Assembly (NCBI GenBank): GCA_038030265.1
Contig: CM075939.1
Coordinates: 46,915,253 to 46,979,252, forward strand
Direction of reading: 5' to 3'
Source of the DNA: Corythucha ciliata
Taxonomy: Eukaryota > Arthropoda > Insecta > Hemiptera > Tingidae
Length of the DNA: 64,000 bases
The notes under the pieces are model-generated. The model was given only the letters and a program-made list of their open reading frames with translations, was not told the origin of the DNA and did no database searches. Made by a program: the position numbers and the translations under genes. This document shows positions 1 through 12,235 of the stretch, piece after piece. The first letter of the stretch is position 1. Each line of letters begins with the position of its first letter.

Positions 1-1030
1 TTTTCTTCCGTCTGTGGCCCAACGGGGAGGGGGGGATTTAGAAGTATAATCTCACGCTTCTTTTTCCACAACATCAAACACGTTACTCTGCCATCCGCTG
101 AAGTAATGATACCAACAAAAACAAAGATCAAAGGAGTGGTTTTCGAAGAGCAAAATCCGCCAAAGATGGACACACGTAGGTTTTTACACATTGACAAATA
201 AACTTCAACCATTCGCGGCATTATTATTTTCTTCTAAAACAAAATAAACGAGCGCGCGGGCCTTAATCGCCTCTCCCCCCCCCCCTCCATTTCATTCATC
301 ACGGTGCCGTCTTTATTCACTTGACTTATTCCGTGTATAGCCCATCAACGTAAAGTGGTACGCAATTTGTTAACAGAGACAACTAGACTGTAATGACGGA
401 CTTGATGGTGAAGGGTGAGTGGAGTTTCTTTTTCTCTCTCTATACCCGATTGTTAATAGCCTCCAATTAGAGTGCGACAAATTAGCTTTGTAAGGGTGTG
501 GGGGTGGGGGAGGAGCGCAGTGACGATGATTTCAATGAGGGACGAATGATAGGGCTTTTGATTGAGGGTAGGGGGTGAAGGGGATAACTTGAGTCGATAA
601 AATGACCCGGAGACCGTTAACTGGGAGTGTAAGTTTGATCTGGTGAATATTGGAAAATGGTTTAACTCCTAGTGTACATTAGTGTGCATGACAGGGGCAC
701 AGGGGTCGGTGAATACTCATATAGTCAATGCTCACCCAAGGCCCGAGGCACAAGGGATCAAAGGACCATTCGATTGTCTGATCTTTTCACCTTTCAGCGC
801 AGTTGGCTGCACCACGAGGGCCTTTATAAACTGACGTTGTCAAGACGGCTGACAGATGTGCAGTGAAACGTGATCGAAAGTGATATTAACTTGCAGGAAT
901 CTGCGGAGGGTGAGGGCTCGTCCGATACGCCTCGCCGAAGGAACAAGCCTGTGCCCGCATTTTGGACAACCCACACGCTGGAAAATCGGACGATCGGACG
1001 CGTCACTTTCCACCCAAGGCAGTTAAAAAA
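1..1030. other. Non-coding, low-complexity DNA
   Basis: No convincing gene. There are several G or C runs (near 27-36, 272-287 and 499-512) and T-rich stretches. Short open frames here show no recognisable family and no splice-linked partner. Nothing else is supportable. Confidence 0.5.
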
Positions 1031-2530
1031 CGGTCAATACCATGGTTGAGCGAATCATGTCAAACAAAACTTGAATATTTCATGACAATTTAGCCAAATT
1101 TCAGGGTCTAAATGTTCATGTCTCTAGATGACCGCATTCCGTTTCAGAAGTCTTTCAGGGGACTATTCCTGTTCACAAAGCCAAGATCTCAGAGATTTTA
1201 TTGGAAACTCAGTTTAAGGCATGAAAATATGATTCTTCGGCAAAACTGACAATTTTTCCTCCGAATACTTAGTTTCATACGCTCAAATGACCGGTTTCTC
1301 CGCCAATGGAGTCAGTTTCAGCGTTTTGGACTTGAATCTGGGTTAGTTGACAGGCACGGAAAGTAGAGCCTTGTAGCCTTAAAAATAGATTAATGGACTG
1401 AAATCGCTTGGGCGTGGTAGTTTTGGGACTAGAAAAAGCCGAATATATTGTTCGTGGGAACGAATTTAACAATTTCCGAGATGGATCGTCATGTCACACC
1501 GTTATATCACCAGTGTGTACATATTCGAGGATTCTGGAGTTCTCTTAACAGTTTTTACGGTCAAACTCACTTTTTGGGAGAAAAACCATCAGTTTAGAGC
1601 CTTGTACCTAGAGAGACAATGGATATAGTCTTCTGTGGGGTAAACTTCCAAAATTATTCTGTACGAAAATACAGTTTCCTGAGGTAAATAACGGATTCCT
1701 GGGGGCCTTAAAACTGATTTTCGTGTCTATAGAATTCGTGGCCCGTGGCTCGAGTGTGTCTTTAGATGGTAAATGTGGACCTTTATGCTGACATAATTAG
1801 TTCACCGGACAGAATTGTACTGAGCGTTATTAAAAACTCTCTAATATTCGATTTCGGGAACTGACCGGAGATTTGACCGTTGTCTGCTCTGTCTGGCCCG
1901 GGTTGTCTGGCCTGGGGGCCATATAAAATCAATTTTGACGGTTAAATAGCAAATTTTAGGAAGTGAAACCGGGAGTTATAGAGCCAAAGGACCCAACACT
2001 CTTGGGTATGGCGCATGAGCCGACCATGGCTTTGGCGCCCTCGGACTCGGCATGGCCCACTGATTGATAATATAGAGCCAAAGAGGTCTTTCGGCTTGAA
2101 TAAACGTTTTTACTTTTTGTAGTCAAACTAAACAGATTAAGGAGTTCAATTCACAGTTTTCTGAGCTATTTCGCCAGTTGCTAGGTTTCCGGCGTGGGGG
2201 AGGGGGTATCATTTTTTTAACAAAAAGTCCGTTTCTGGAGCCATGTCATGCATATGATCGGTGGATGGGGGGCGGGGGGGTGAAATGACCAGTTTAACGG
2301 TCAAGTAGCCGGTTTTTGAATCGCAAAAAACTTAATTAGAAATCGTATTTAAACGTTTCCTGCCCAAGTGAGTGTCAAAGGGGTTGGGGGGGGGGGAGTA
2401 TGCATTGGCGGACCTATGCGGAATCTCTATGGGATCCACCGTTAATCTCTAAATAAACAAAAAATATATAACTTTGACGTCGTTGCGTTAAATTATGGCT
2501 TCGACTATACATTTCAGCCACACAAACATG
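1030..2530. repeat. Strongly decayed short tandem-like repeat, family B-like
   Basis: Phrases such as 'gtcaaactcac', 'aaaactgacaattttt' and 'cagtttagagcc' recur at irregular 20-60 bp spacing, resembling the family B array at 18.05-19.35 kb but much more degraded. G runs occur at 2196-2208, 2267-2280 and 2384-2397. The stretch 2401-2460 is the unique flank shared with other family A arrays (see findings), and 2003-2046 is a SINE-like fragment. Confidence 0.35.
2003..2046 (+). mobile_element. SINE-body fragment
   Basis: The stretch 'tgggtatggcgcatgagcc' followed by 'ggctttggcgccctcgg' resembles the 3' body of the SINE at 27008-27253 ('tgggtatggcgtaggagcc' then 'ggcttaggcgcctgccgg'). Only this part is alignable by eye; no A-tail or tRNA-like head is visible here. 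Confidence 0.45.
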
Positions 2531-4430
2531 CCTCTGGGAGCCGCAAAATTGGTCTTTTTCTCAATTTTAGCCGAGAATTAACGACCTTTTCTACAATTTA
2601 ACCACAAATTAGCGATTTTCCTCATTTTTAGCTGCAAACTACCGCGTTTTCAGCACAAGTTCAGCAGCGAATTAGCGGCTTTTCTCACATTGATCCGTGA
2701 ATTAGCGTTTATATCCATTTTAGCTTGCGAATGAGTGTGGTTTTTGTCAACTTAAACTAGGAATTAAAGCTTCTTCTGAATTTTAACTGAGATTGAGCGC
2801 AAGGATTTCCAATTTAGCCGTGCATTTGCTATTTTTCTCACTCTAAGCTGCGAATTATCGTTTTTCTTAACAGTTTAGCGTTTTTTCCCCATTTTTTACC
2901 GCAAATTAGCGCTTTTTCTCGGCTTCACCCGCAATTTAATTATCTGTTTTAGTTCAGAATTGCCGCTTTCACTCAATTTTAGTCACTAATCCACGGATTT
3001 TCTCAAATGGAACCGTTCTTCTCCATTTTTGCTGCGAACGGGCGCTTTTTGTCAACTTTATTCACGAATTAATGATTTTCCTCAGTTTATCACAGCGAAT
3101 TATCACCAAATTGAAACGTTAACGCACGCGACTATTTCCATTTTAACCGGGGAATTAACAGGTTTTACGGCACGGATTCACGAATTAGCATTTTCTCAAC
3201 AATTTAGCTTCGAATTAGCCATTTTTCTCTTCTGATACTTCGGGGCTCAAACTGAGAAAAGCCTCAATTCTACATCCATGGATTCGCTAATAATTTGCGC
3301 CTATTAACCGGGAAAACCATCAATGAGTACCTCATAAATTAAGAAAAAAGCTGATGTTCTGCACACATTTATTCAAGTTCTAATTCGCCGTTAAAACTGC
3401 AAAAAATCGCTGAGTGAAACGCCAATTTGGGGCTAAAATGGATGAATTGGCTAATTCACGTTATAAAAACGCTAAGACGCTGCTAGAAATTGTCAAAAAA
3501 AATTGAGAACAATTACTAATTTGTGGATGAAAATGTAGGCAATAAAAGGTCTAATTCGTGGTTAAAATAAGAACAATTTCCAATTTGCGGCTAAAATTGA
3601 AAACTGACTCCCATTTGCGGCTTTGGAAGGCAACTTAGTCGCTTAATCCTAGTTAGTCTTATTGTTAGTCGTAGTTACTCGAGGCCAAAATTGAGAAAAT
3701 CACTAGCACGCGGGTACAATTGACAAAAGGCGCTCATTCACGGCTAAAATTCAGAAAATCGCACATTTTTGCCAAATTGCAATTGATTGAATTGCGAATA
3801 GTTGACGTCTTTCTCAATTTCATCTGCGAATTAGCGCTTATTCTCAATTTTGGCCGTAAAGTAGGTGTTTCACTCATGTTTAGCAGGGAAAGAGCGTTAC
3901 CTATATTTCAAATTATGGCCGGGAATTAGTATTTTCCTCAGTTTTAGCCGCAAATTACCCAGTTTTTGTCAAATATGTTCGCGAATTCGCGTTGTTCCTC
4001 AAGCATTAGCTGCGAGTTAGCGCGGTTCCCCAATTTTAGCCACCAATTAGCGCTTTTTCTTAATTTTATTAGTCGTGAAGTTGTCTCGAAAATTCACGAA
4101 TTGGCCTATTCACAATGTTAGCTGACAGGCAAAACGTGCTGAGCGATTCATCACTGCTTTTTCTCAATTTCTAGCCGTAGGCTGCAGATTTGTGTCAAGG
4201 GCTTTTTTGTTATTTTAGCCACTATAATATTAGCGCTTTTTCCAAACTTTTTAGCCGCGTTTTTGTCCCAAGAACAGTTGGTACATTAGCACGCCTTTTC
4301 AATTTTAGTCGCGGGCCTGTAGAAACTTAGAATTAGCGTGATTTCTGCGGGACGGCAAAGTTACCCTCGGAATTTGTCTATTTTTATTAATTTTAACAGC
4401 AAATGAGGGCTTTTTCTCAATATTAGACGC
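2530..4430. repeat. Family A degenerate tandem array with orientation switches
   Basis: A roughly 30-bp unit repeats for 1.9 kb. In minus orientation it reads like 'cgctttttctcaattttagc' plus 'cgcgaattag'. The block 2550-3240 and the block 3800-4430 read in that sense, whereas 3241-3770 reads as the reverse complement ('gctaattcacgg ctaaaattgag'). Copies differ at many positions, so this is an old array. Open frames inside it are by-products of a unit close to 30 bp. Confidence 0.85.
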
Positions 4431-5952
4431 AAACCAGCACTTTAAAATCTGAAAATCCCAATGTTTTTCTCTTGAAGTTTCTTTAAGTTTTTCACCCTCC
4501 TCCCACCAATCAGATGGCACGCTACCTGCTGGCCTTATAGTCAATTTTCAAGGTCTGTTTTTGACCTAAAGAGGCTAAATTTAAAGGTTTTAGGGTTAAA
4601 AAAACAATAGTAATTATTTTATTCCTGTCACTGAACCGGCCTGAATGGTTATTTTACGACAGTTAAAGGCTCTTGTGTGGTGTTATGGGAGAGGGGGGGG
4701 GGATTTGAAAGTTTCATAGGAAAAACAATGTGTCAGGTGACATTTCCCGTTTTCTGTGCCACTTCCTCATAGTAACGAAAAATCTTTTTATAGAAATTAT
4801 GTTACAAGGTTTTGGGGGCCGAAATGTTCAATTTTACCGTCGGGTACACATGTTTCCTATTTTCATAGGTCTTTATACGCTGTAAAAATCAAATCATCGC
4901 ATGCAGACGAATAGACCGGTTGGGGGGGGGGGGAGTGAAATCGTCAATTAGTTTAAAGTAAAAAGGGATTTTCAGGCTAAAATGAACGTTTTATAGTCAA
5001 ACCAATAAGTTACCAGAGGACTGCATTTCTATTTTTCTGGGCCACTGCGTCAGTTTCTTGTTTTCTACGGTTGGGAGGGGGGGGGGGTGATTCGTAGCTT
5101 TTTTAACAAACTTTCAAGGTTGGCGGAGGGGGAGGGGGTTCATGAAGGCAGTCCAGGAGCTTCATGATCTCGCCGGATTCTGGAGATAAATTGACAGGTT
5201 TTTTGCACCTCCTCCCCCCCCCACAATAGGTCACCTCTACATATATACGATTGAATTTATCGCACGAATCACCCCAAGGACCGGAAAAACAGAACGTGCC
5301 AATTTGTGGCCAAATTGTTTGGCGATATAACGCTCATTTGCTGTAGTCATAATCATAATAGTCGATTGGACAGTTTTCATACGAAATTACCAGCTTGTGA
5401 ATTATATAAAATTGTGTTTTTCTTGACCCAGCTTTGAGTGTCTGCTCTAGGCGCAAGCCATATTTTGTGGTTGCCAATTTTTCGGCAGAGTTCACCGTTT
5501 TTAAAGCCCCTCTGTACATGCATTCACGGTTGCCAACTGCCACATTTTTTTTTGTCAAAAAGCTCCAACTATCGGCCTTTAGAAGAGCCCCAGTTTCTAC
5601 AGTAAGCCACTCGATGTTATTCTAAAACTTTTATGAAAATAACGCTGTAATGGGCGGGTGGATGGGCCGGAGGGTTTTAAGTTACGAAGAATGATTTACT
5701 CTCCGACTTTTTTTTTCATCCTTTTTATACATATACTTCAAAATCTGCATAATCTCTCCTATATTCTTATACGCCAATGCGCTGCTGCAAGCACTACTTA
5801 ACGATTCATAAAAACGAAATAAAAACTTTCGGTAGCGTTGTGTGAATACGGTGGAGGGGGCGGAGAAAGCACTTTCATCTCTCAATAGCGTAGCTCTAGT
5901 TAAGCTGTAAAATTAGCAGACTGCTTTTTGGCTTGACAGTGACTTCTCTCCG

Positions 5953-5990
<38 letters not shown>

Positions 5991-8990
5991 TGCAGTCGAC
6001 GAAAAGTGGTGGAAATGGAAAGAAGTGTTGCACTGACAGATGAAGTTGAAAGCTCTTGCAATCTTTTTTTTTTTTTTTTTTCGGTGAAGTACCGTTTTCT
6101 ATTTGCTGGAGAACATCCACGGATGTCACTTAGCGCTTTAACTGTCTCCTTTTTCGTTATGCGGTGATGTCGGTGGTGGGGGGCAGTGGTGAGGGGGAGT
6201 AGGAGAGAGATAATCCTACCCCCCCTTTTATTTTTACTTTCTTTTACCCATCGACAGTCAATTTTCCAGCGCTCCCGTTATTTGACATTTGAAAGGCACC
6301 TCTAGGAAATAAAATTTGAGCCTCGCACTACCACTATTTCTTCCCAATCCCAATCTCCGGTCAAACACTTCTCGTCGAACACTGGTCAGGGGGGGGGGGA
6401 AGAGGGAGAGATTCAAAAAAGAAATATGATGTTTTGAACTTCAAAAATTCATCTTTTTACGACAAGGTCGACACTATTAACGAGATTTTTAAAACAACGA
6501 AGAGAGACTCTCCACACACACGTTCAAGTGTTGACAGTTGAACACGACACGATCACGCTGCACAAGAGCGTCAAGCTTACTTCTTTTTTCTTTTCTTGGT
6601 TTTCAAGAAGAACAATATCCCCCCCCCCCCCCGTCTAGGTTATGATTAGCGTAAATTGATTGTTATAGGTTTAGTAACACGGAGTATCCACGAAGTTGTA
6701 ATAATTTTTTTTTACTTGAGACTTGAAGTGATAAAATTGTTGCAAGGAGCAATAAATTAAGTTATGCGTCACCTTTCACTAAAGTAAATAATAGATAAAT
6801 AAAAATATCGGAGGGTTAAATTATCGTGGTGTTTCTGCCGAGGAAAATCTGCATTTTTATAGATTTAATGTGAAAATTATTACGAAACGCAATATGGGGC
6901 TTTCTATATGTCTACACCAGACCGCTAATCCTTCAAATAAATTTCCCATGTAAGAAACGGTGGTCCAAGTGCACACAGCCATACACGTGTATTGAAGAAG
7001 AGAGATTTGAACTGATTGCTTCGTCCTCCCCATCCCCTACCAACCCCACCCACAACATAGCTACCACACAACACCCTATACAGAAGAGTCTGTGTGCGAC
7101 TCGTCTCGCAGCTGTACGATTAAAGGTGCGACTTGCACAGGTTGAATTTACGTGAAAGTTGCTGTCGAGGGCACTGTGGGGATAAGTTCGTTCACCTCCC
7201 CGCGATTTCAAAGCGGGGCACGCCATTTGAATAAAAGAAGAAATAACAGTAATAACGCTCATTGGAAAACATTACTTTTTTCCAACCCCAACCCCCCTCC
7301 CTCACCTACACCAACAAACCATCAGGTCGGAAGCTCAAGGCACTTTTATTCTTTTGCCCTCTCTGAAGTGCCACTTGGATGAAAAAAATGCACCCGCAAT
7401 CATCCCAGGAAGTGATCAAATTGGTGAGTGAATAGATGGGTAGGAAGAAAAACGAAGGTGAAAAACAAACAAAACAAACTAATAAACTATCGTTAATAAA
7501 ATACAACTTTTATGTTCGGATCTCACTTTTCTTTTTTTTTTTTTTTTTTTTTTGTTCCAAACTCCCCGCAGTCGTAATGTCGCAATGTTTCACGAGGTCA
7601 CGCGGCTCTTCAACCCGTTTCTTTCAGATTTTTTTTTTTTTTTTTTTTTTTCGGTTGAGCCAAATTACAATGGAGAGAGCTATGATACCATGAGAGAGAG
7701 AGAGAGAGTGATAAGGAACAAAATGCCCCCCCACCACCACTTTTGTGGTATAAAACTGGTAGCGGTATCAAGACGCGGTGTAATGATTTCACAACGCCCT
7801 TAAGATCCACAACGCTGGAGGCCTATAGGTGAAATGGAGGATATGTGGATCCACATTCTATAGGATATAGAAATCCTCCCCCACCCCCCTCAACACCCAC
7901 AAATCGGGACACCAGCCGTTTTAGCCACCGTTCCAGCGGATGATAAAATTTGCGTAAGCGGGTGTACGCACCGCACCATAATAAAACGGCTTAGTTCTAG
8001 TCCGGATGCTGGGAGTGGGGACTTTGTAATTATTAAAATGGTTGCGACACATTTTATATTAAATTGAATCCTTGAAGAAAAAAAAAACCTCAAAACTGCA
8101 TAAAATTAGCCCAATCGGGTAAAGACGAAGGTCATTTTTCAATACCGCGGGATCTTGAAGAAAAGGGGCAATAACAAATTAAAACCTCCCCCATCGTAAG
8201 CATTTTAAGGACAAATTTTCTTTTTATCAATTTCAAAAGTTGAATTTAAAAATGTACACCCGGTTTCTCACTGTGTTATTTCAAGAAGTGTTATAACAAC
8301 AGAAGCATCGGTGGGGGTGTGGGATCTTTGATTTTAAAGCTTTCATATTCTAGTATTGGCCTCCCCTGTATAATATAATTTGTGAAATAGCATGTGAGGG
8401 GGGGGGGACTATCACAGAGTTGTTCCCTGGTGAGAGAGGGTTAGGAAGGAAGGCTTTAGATGGAACGAAGGACAAAAGGAATAAAAGGGCGCTCATAAAG
8501 GGAGCTTATAGGAACTATAAAGGGATGCTCCTTCGAAATAAAATGAGACAGGGTAGAAGAAAGTTTTAGGGTGAGGGAGGAGGGAGGACAAGATTTAAAA
8601 GTACTTGATATTCTACTCTCCCCCTCTCCACCACCACTCAATCACCAGCACTAGGTCCCCGAGAACCATTGCTACCGGTTCCCGCAACGGCTACATTCCT
8701 TCCCTTCTGAAAATTTGGTTGATCTGGGAAAATGGAGGGGGAGGGGCTTGTATTCGTCGAAAAGTACCATACAGGGTTGGCTATTCAACTTTGAATGTAG
8801 CAGTAAAAAGTCAAACAGGGAGAGAATCTTATTAAATTGAAGTTGTTTTATAAGAAATTTTATTATAGAAACCAAAAAAATGATACCAACAAGAAACAAT
8901 GTTTTCTGTAAGGATATGGTAAACATAAAACAGCTTCAGGGCCGAGGCATTTCCAATTTCACGGTGATGGAGAACCCGTCATCGTCTCTA
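4430..8990. other. Non-coding DNA with homopolymers and microsatellites
   Basis: No supportable gene. Contents include family B-like debris (4540-5350), a T34 run (5955-5988), T20 runs near 6064-6083, 7530-7553 and 7629-7651, G runs at 4690-4700, 4921-4933, 5077-5087 and 6390-6400, C runs at 6620-6632, and an AG dinucleotide run near 7692-7708. Short frames across the homopolymers encode only poly-K or poly-F. Confidence 0.5.
5955..5988. repeat. Poly-T tract (34 bp)
   Basis: Uninterrupted run of 34 T followed by 'attgcag'. It could be the A-tail of an old minus-strand retrocopy or simple slippage; nothing on either side resolves this. Confidence 0.8.
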
Positions 8991-8999
8991 ATGTGACAG

Positions 9000-9390
9000 T
9001 GAAAAAGCAATGCCGCCGGTTTTGATGTCTCAAAAACAAAATTTAACGTCAGAAAAAACTAATTTCGCGGGGTTTTGACTCCCTTAAAAAGGCCAACTTG
9101 TCGAATTTCACCCGTTTAAAATCAACATTCCAAAGTGTTGGCATTTTATAAAGAGAAATTTCGCGCGCCCTATCAAAAACAAAATTTAGCGTACTTGGCC
9201 ATTTCAAAAGCCCTCAATTTTGCGGATTATTGATGGCAGTTTAACAGTCACAGAACCCACTTTTTGCGTGTTCTACTCGCTCAAAAAGCCAATTTCACTG
9301 GTTTTGACACTCTGAAAAGTCAATTTTATGGGGTTGCCTCTTACAAAAATCCAATCTAACACGGTTGAAAAAACAATTTGCTACACAAAA
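9000..9390 (+). repeat. Family E degenerate tandem array
   Basis: Units of about 30-45 bp with the core 'ccaatttcgcgg' or 'aatttcactggttttgac' followed by 'ctcaaaaag'. Similar cores recur at 24.96-25.29, 46.27-46.53 and 52.74-53.25 kb and in the ends of the two larger hAT-like elements. Copies are strongly diverged. Confidence 0.6.
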
Positions 9391-9859
9391 AAAAATGCCG
9401 ATAGTTCTCGTATCTGACACTTAGCGACAGTATAGGTAGCGCATCGGTGTGATGATGGCAGTGGCTGATCCAAGGGAGGGGCCACAGTCGCGAGGTCACT
9501 TTCGTATAAATATAATCAAAAGCACCTCTCAAAATCTAACGAGGGATTGTCACATTCTCAAATTTTAGGGTGAAAGGTTCTGGTCTGAGACAGACGTGAT
9601 TTATAAGCCCCCCCCCCCGCCCCACAAGCAATGTTAACAGCAAAATACTGTCCCTTAAACGGTCCAGAAATGAATTTTTCACATCATGGTCGTCGGTATC
9701 AACTGATGCTATTGGCTCCAGGGTCACTAATACGAGCGGACGGTGACAAAACGAAAATGTTGTCTCAATTTTCGGTTTCCCTGTGTAGAGAAACCCCAAA
9801 ATAGAAAGATTCAGCCGCCGATCAGACTTGGTAATATAGGAGGGGCTTGGAAAATTGTG

Positions 9860-10870
9860 TAGTTTCGCTCTACTAGAAATGCCTTGACAGCCATTAACTT
9901 CTTTATAATAGCCAAACTATGGCTATTCCCACCATGAAAACAGCTAAACTGACTGCAATCGCACCCCAAAGTGGTTAAACTGACGATTTGCGCCTAGCAA
10001 ATGGCTGAACTGACTATATTCGCGCCCTAAAAATTGCCAAAACGGAAATTTCCGCTCTAAAAAAATAGCCAAACGGACTTGAAGCGCCCTAAAAATGGCT
10101 GAGCCGACGCTGAAAATGGCTAAATAAACTATTTGAGCGCCAAAAATGGCCAATAATGACCATTCGCGTCTCTGGCTTGACGGACCATATTCGCGTTCCA
10201 AAAACGGCTAAACTGACTATTCGCACCCAGAAAATGCCTGAACAGACGATTCCAGCCCGGAAAAGTGCAAAATAGACCATTCGCGAGCAACGAATGACCA
10301 TACACTGATCATTCTTTGCTTTTGGTTTGACGTGACTATTTTTATGGCCTGAAAAATGACAAAAATGACGATTCACGCCTTGAAAATGGCTAAACTGACT
10401 GGCAATTCACACTCTAAAATGACGAAACTGATTTTACGAGCCCTGAATTTGCGCCCTAAAATGCCGGAACAGGTGATTCCAGCCCCAAATACGGGCAAAA
10501 GTGACCATTCGTGCTTGGAAAATGGCTAAACATGCAATGTCTGAAAAAAAAAGGCATAACTGACGATTCTTGCCTTGAAAATATTTACTGGCTAATACTG
10601 ATTGTTATAATGATCAGACAATTTGCCCCTTGGAAATGGCAAACATTACCATTGACAACCTGAAAATGGTATGACGGACTATTTTGCACGTTGCACCACA
10701 CAAATGGCAAAACTGACTGTTTGCGTCCGAAAGTCGTCAATACTGCATTTTGCGCCATGATTGTATCATGTATATGGCTTTAATGCCGCTATTCATGGCA
10801 CGCCTGATGTGACTTGCTGCGCCGAAAAAAGAGAGACTATTCGCACCCTTAAAAGATTTATTGACTCAAT
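9860..10870 (+). repeat. Family D degenerate tandem array, plus orientation
   Basis: Unit of about 28-30 bp resembling 'aaaatggctaaactgact' plus 'attcgcgccct', repeated for 1 kb. The same unit appears reverse-complemented at 23.86-24.95 kb. It lies between the two inverted ends of the element at 9459-11233. Confidence 0.85.
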
Positions 10871-11200
10871 AGGTGGACCATTCGACCCCCCCCCCCCCAA
10901 CCGAACAGCACCGTCTTCACCTTACCAACTGAAATGAAAGAGGAAGCTCAACCTTCTTGAGTCTGGGATCCGTGACTGCTAAGGTTGAACCTTTGCAGTG
11001 TACTGTGGTTTGGAACACACTGTGAAAACCACTTCAACCACTCGTCAAAATACGCGGTTTTGCCAATGTTTTTTGGATTTTTGGTCGTTTTTGTCATAAA
11101 TTGCCCAGGGAAGGTTTTTAGGCTGAACGTTTATGTTTTCAAAGTGTTTCAATTTGAACTGGACGTGGTTTAAGAGACCCTTGGGCATTTACCACAACAA
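10870..11200. other. Unique right arm of the inverted-repeat element
   Basis: A C-run (10887-10899) is followed by non-repetitive DNA between the family D array and the right terminus. No coding family is recognised. Confidence 0.4.
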
Positions 11201-11289
11201 TTAGCTATGGCCCTTCCCTTGGATCTGCCACTGGATACATAGCGATCGTTCGAGGGTTAAGTTGGAAATTTTAGCACACTTTGTCCGAA

Positions 11290-11907
11290 AATATGTTATT
11301 TTACTCAATTTTAGCAGCGAACTAGCGCTTTTTCTCAATTTTAGCAGCGTAGTAGCGCTTCTAGCACGTGAATTAACGAATTTTCTCAAGTTTAGCCACA
11401 ATTGACATTCCTGTCATTTTATCCGCTGATTTAGCTTTTTTTCATTTTCAGCAGCGAATTAGCACTTTTTGTCAATTGGCTTCTTCTTGCTGTTTTTCAT
11501 ATTTTAGCCCCAAATTAGCAATTTTTTTTTACTTTGTGCTATGGATCAGCGCTGTTTCGCAGGTTGAGCCTTGAAGCTTTTAGAAGCTACGGATTTTTGT
11601 TTTCTCAAGCTGCGATTTTATCCCATTTTAATGGTTTTAGGTATTTGCAGCGATTTTTCTGAATTTTATCTGTTAAACAACGTTTTCTGCTGTGAATTAG
11701 TATCTATTCTCTTTTTATAATGCGAATTGTGCGACATATACGAATTTTTATATGCACATTTTGCGTTTTGTTATGCGAATTTCAGTTGTGAGTTTGCCAT
11801 TTTTGTCCAATTTTATTCCTATAAATTGCGTTGCTTTTGTCAATATTAGCTGTGATTTTGCGCCTTGAATCAGTAGCGTGTTTTCTCAATTTTAGCCGTG
11901 GGCTCGG

Positions 11908-11953
<46 letters not shown>

Positions 11954-12235
11954 ATCGTTGATTTCTACATTTTAGCAGTAGATTGACCTTGATACACCGC
12001 GAATCAGCGATTTTTTCACAATTTTGGCCTGGAAGTTGGATAGTGTGACAACGAATCAGCGCTTTCTCGCAGTTATAGCCACGAATAATAAGCGCTTTTT
12101 CCAAAAGTTTTGCCGCGTTAGCAAGTTGCACCTTGACGATCAGCACATTTAAGTGCACTTAAGGGGCCTATAGCGAAACAGGGGAAGGTGTATTTTCTCA
12201 ATTTTAGCCGCAAATTTGCCTCAAGAAGGCGCGAA
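11290..12235 (-). repeat. Family A degenerate tandem array, minus orientation
   Basis: Units of the type 'gcgctttttctcaatttta' plus 'gcagcgaatta' recur throughout. The array begins about 60 bp outside the right terminus of the 9459-11233 element and is interrupted by an A42 homopolymer at 11910-11951. Confidence 0.8.
11910..11951. repeat. Poly-A tract (42 bp)
   Basis: Uninterrupted run of 42 A inside a family A array; the longest homopolymer in the window. It could be a retroposon tail or slippage. No retroposon body is recognisable upstream. Confidence 0.85.

Larger units (their letters stand above)
9459..11233. mobile_element. Inverted-repeat element (about 1.8 kb) carrying array family D
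   Basis: The left end (from 9459, 'cagtggctgatccaaggg' then 'aggggccacag') is matched by the reverse complement of the right end (to 11233, 'cagtggcagatccaaggg' then 'aagggccatag'), giving inverted termini of roughly 28 bp. CAGTGGCGGATCC-type termini are familiar from hAT-like DNA transposons. The interior is mostly family D tandem repeat and there is no transposase frame, so the element is non-autonomous. The 8-bp flanks (gatgatgg and gatacata) do not match well, so the target duplication is decayed or absent. Confidence 0.65.

Noticed and set aside
5955..6129. Poly-T followed by 'attgcag' as a splice acceptor with a coding exon
   Set aside because: The frame after it has no family resemblance and no matching donor or partner exon was found.
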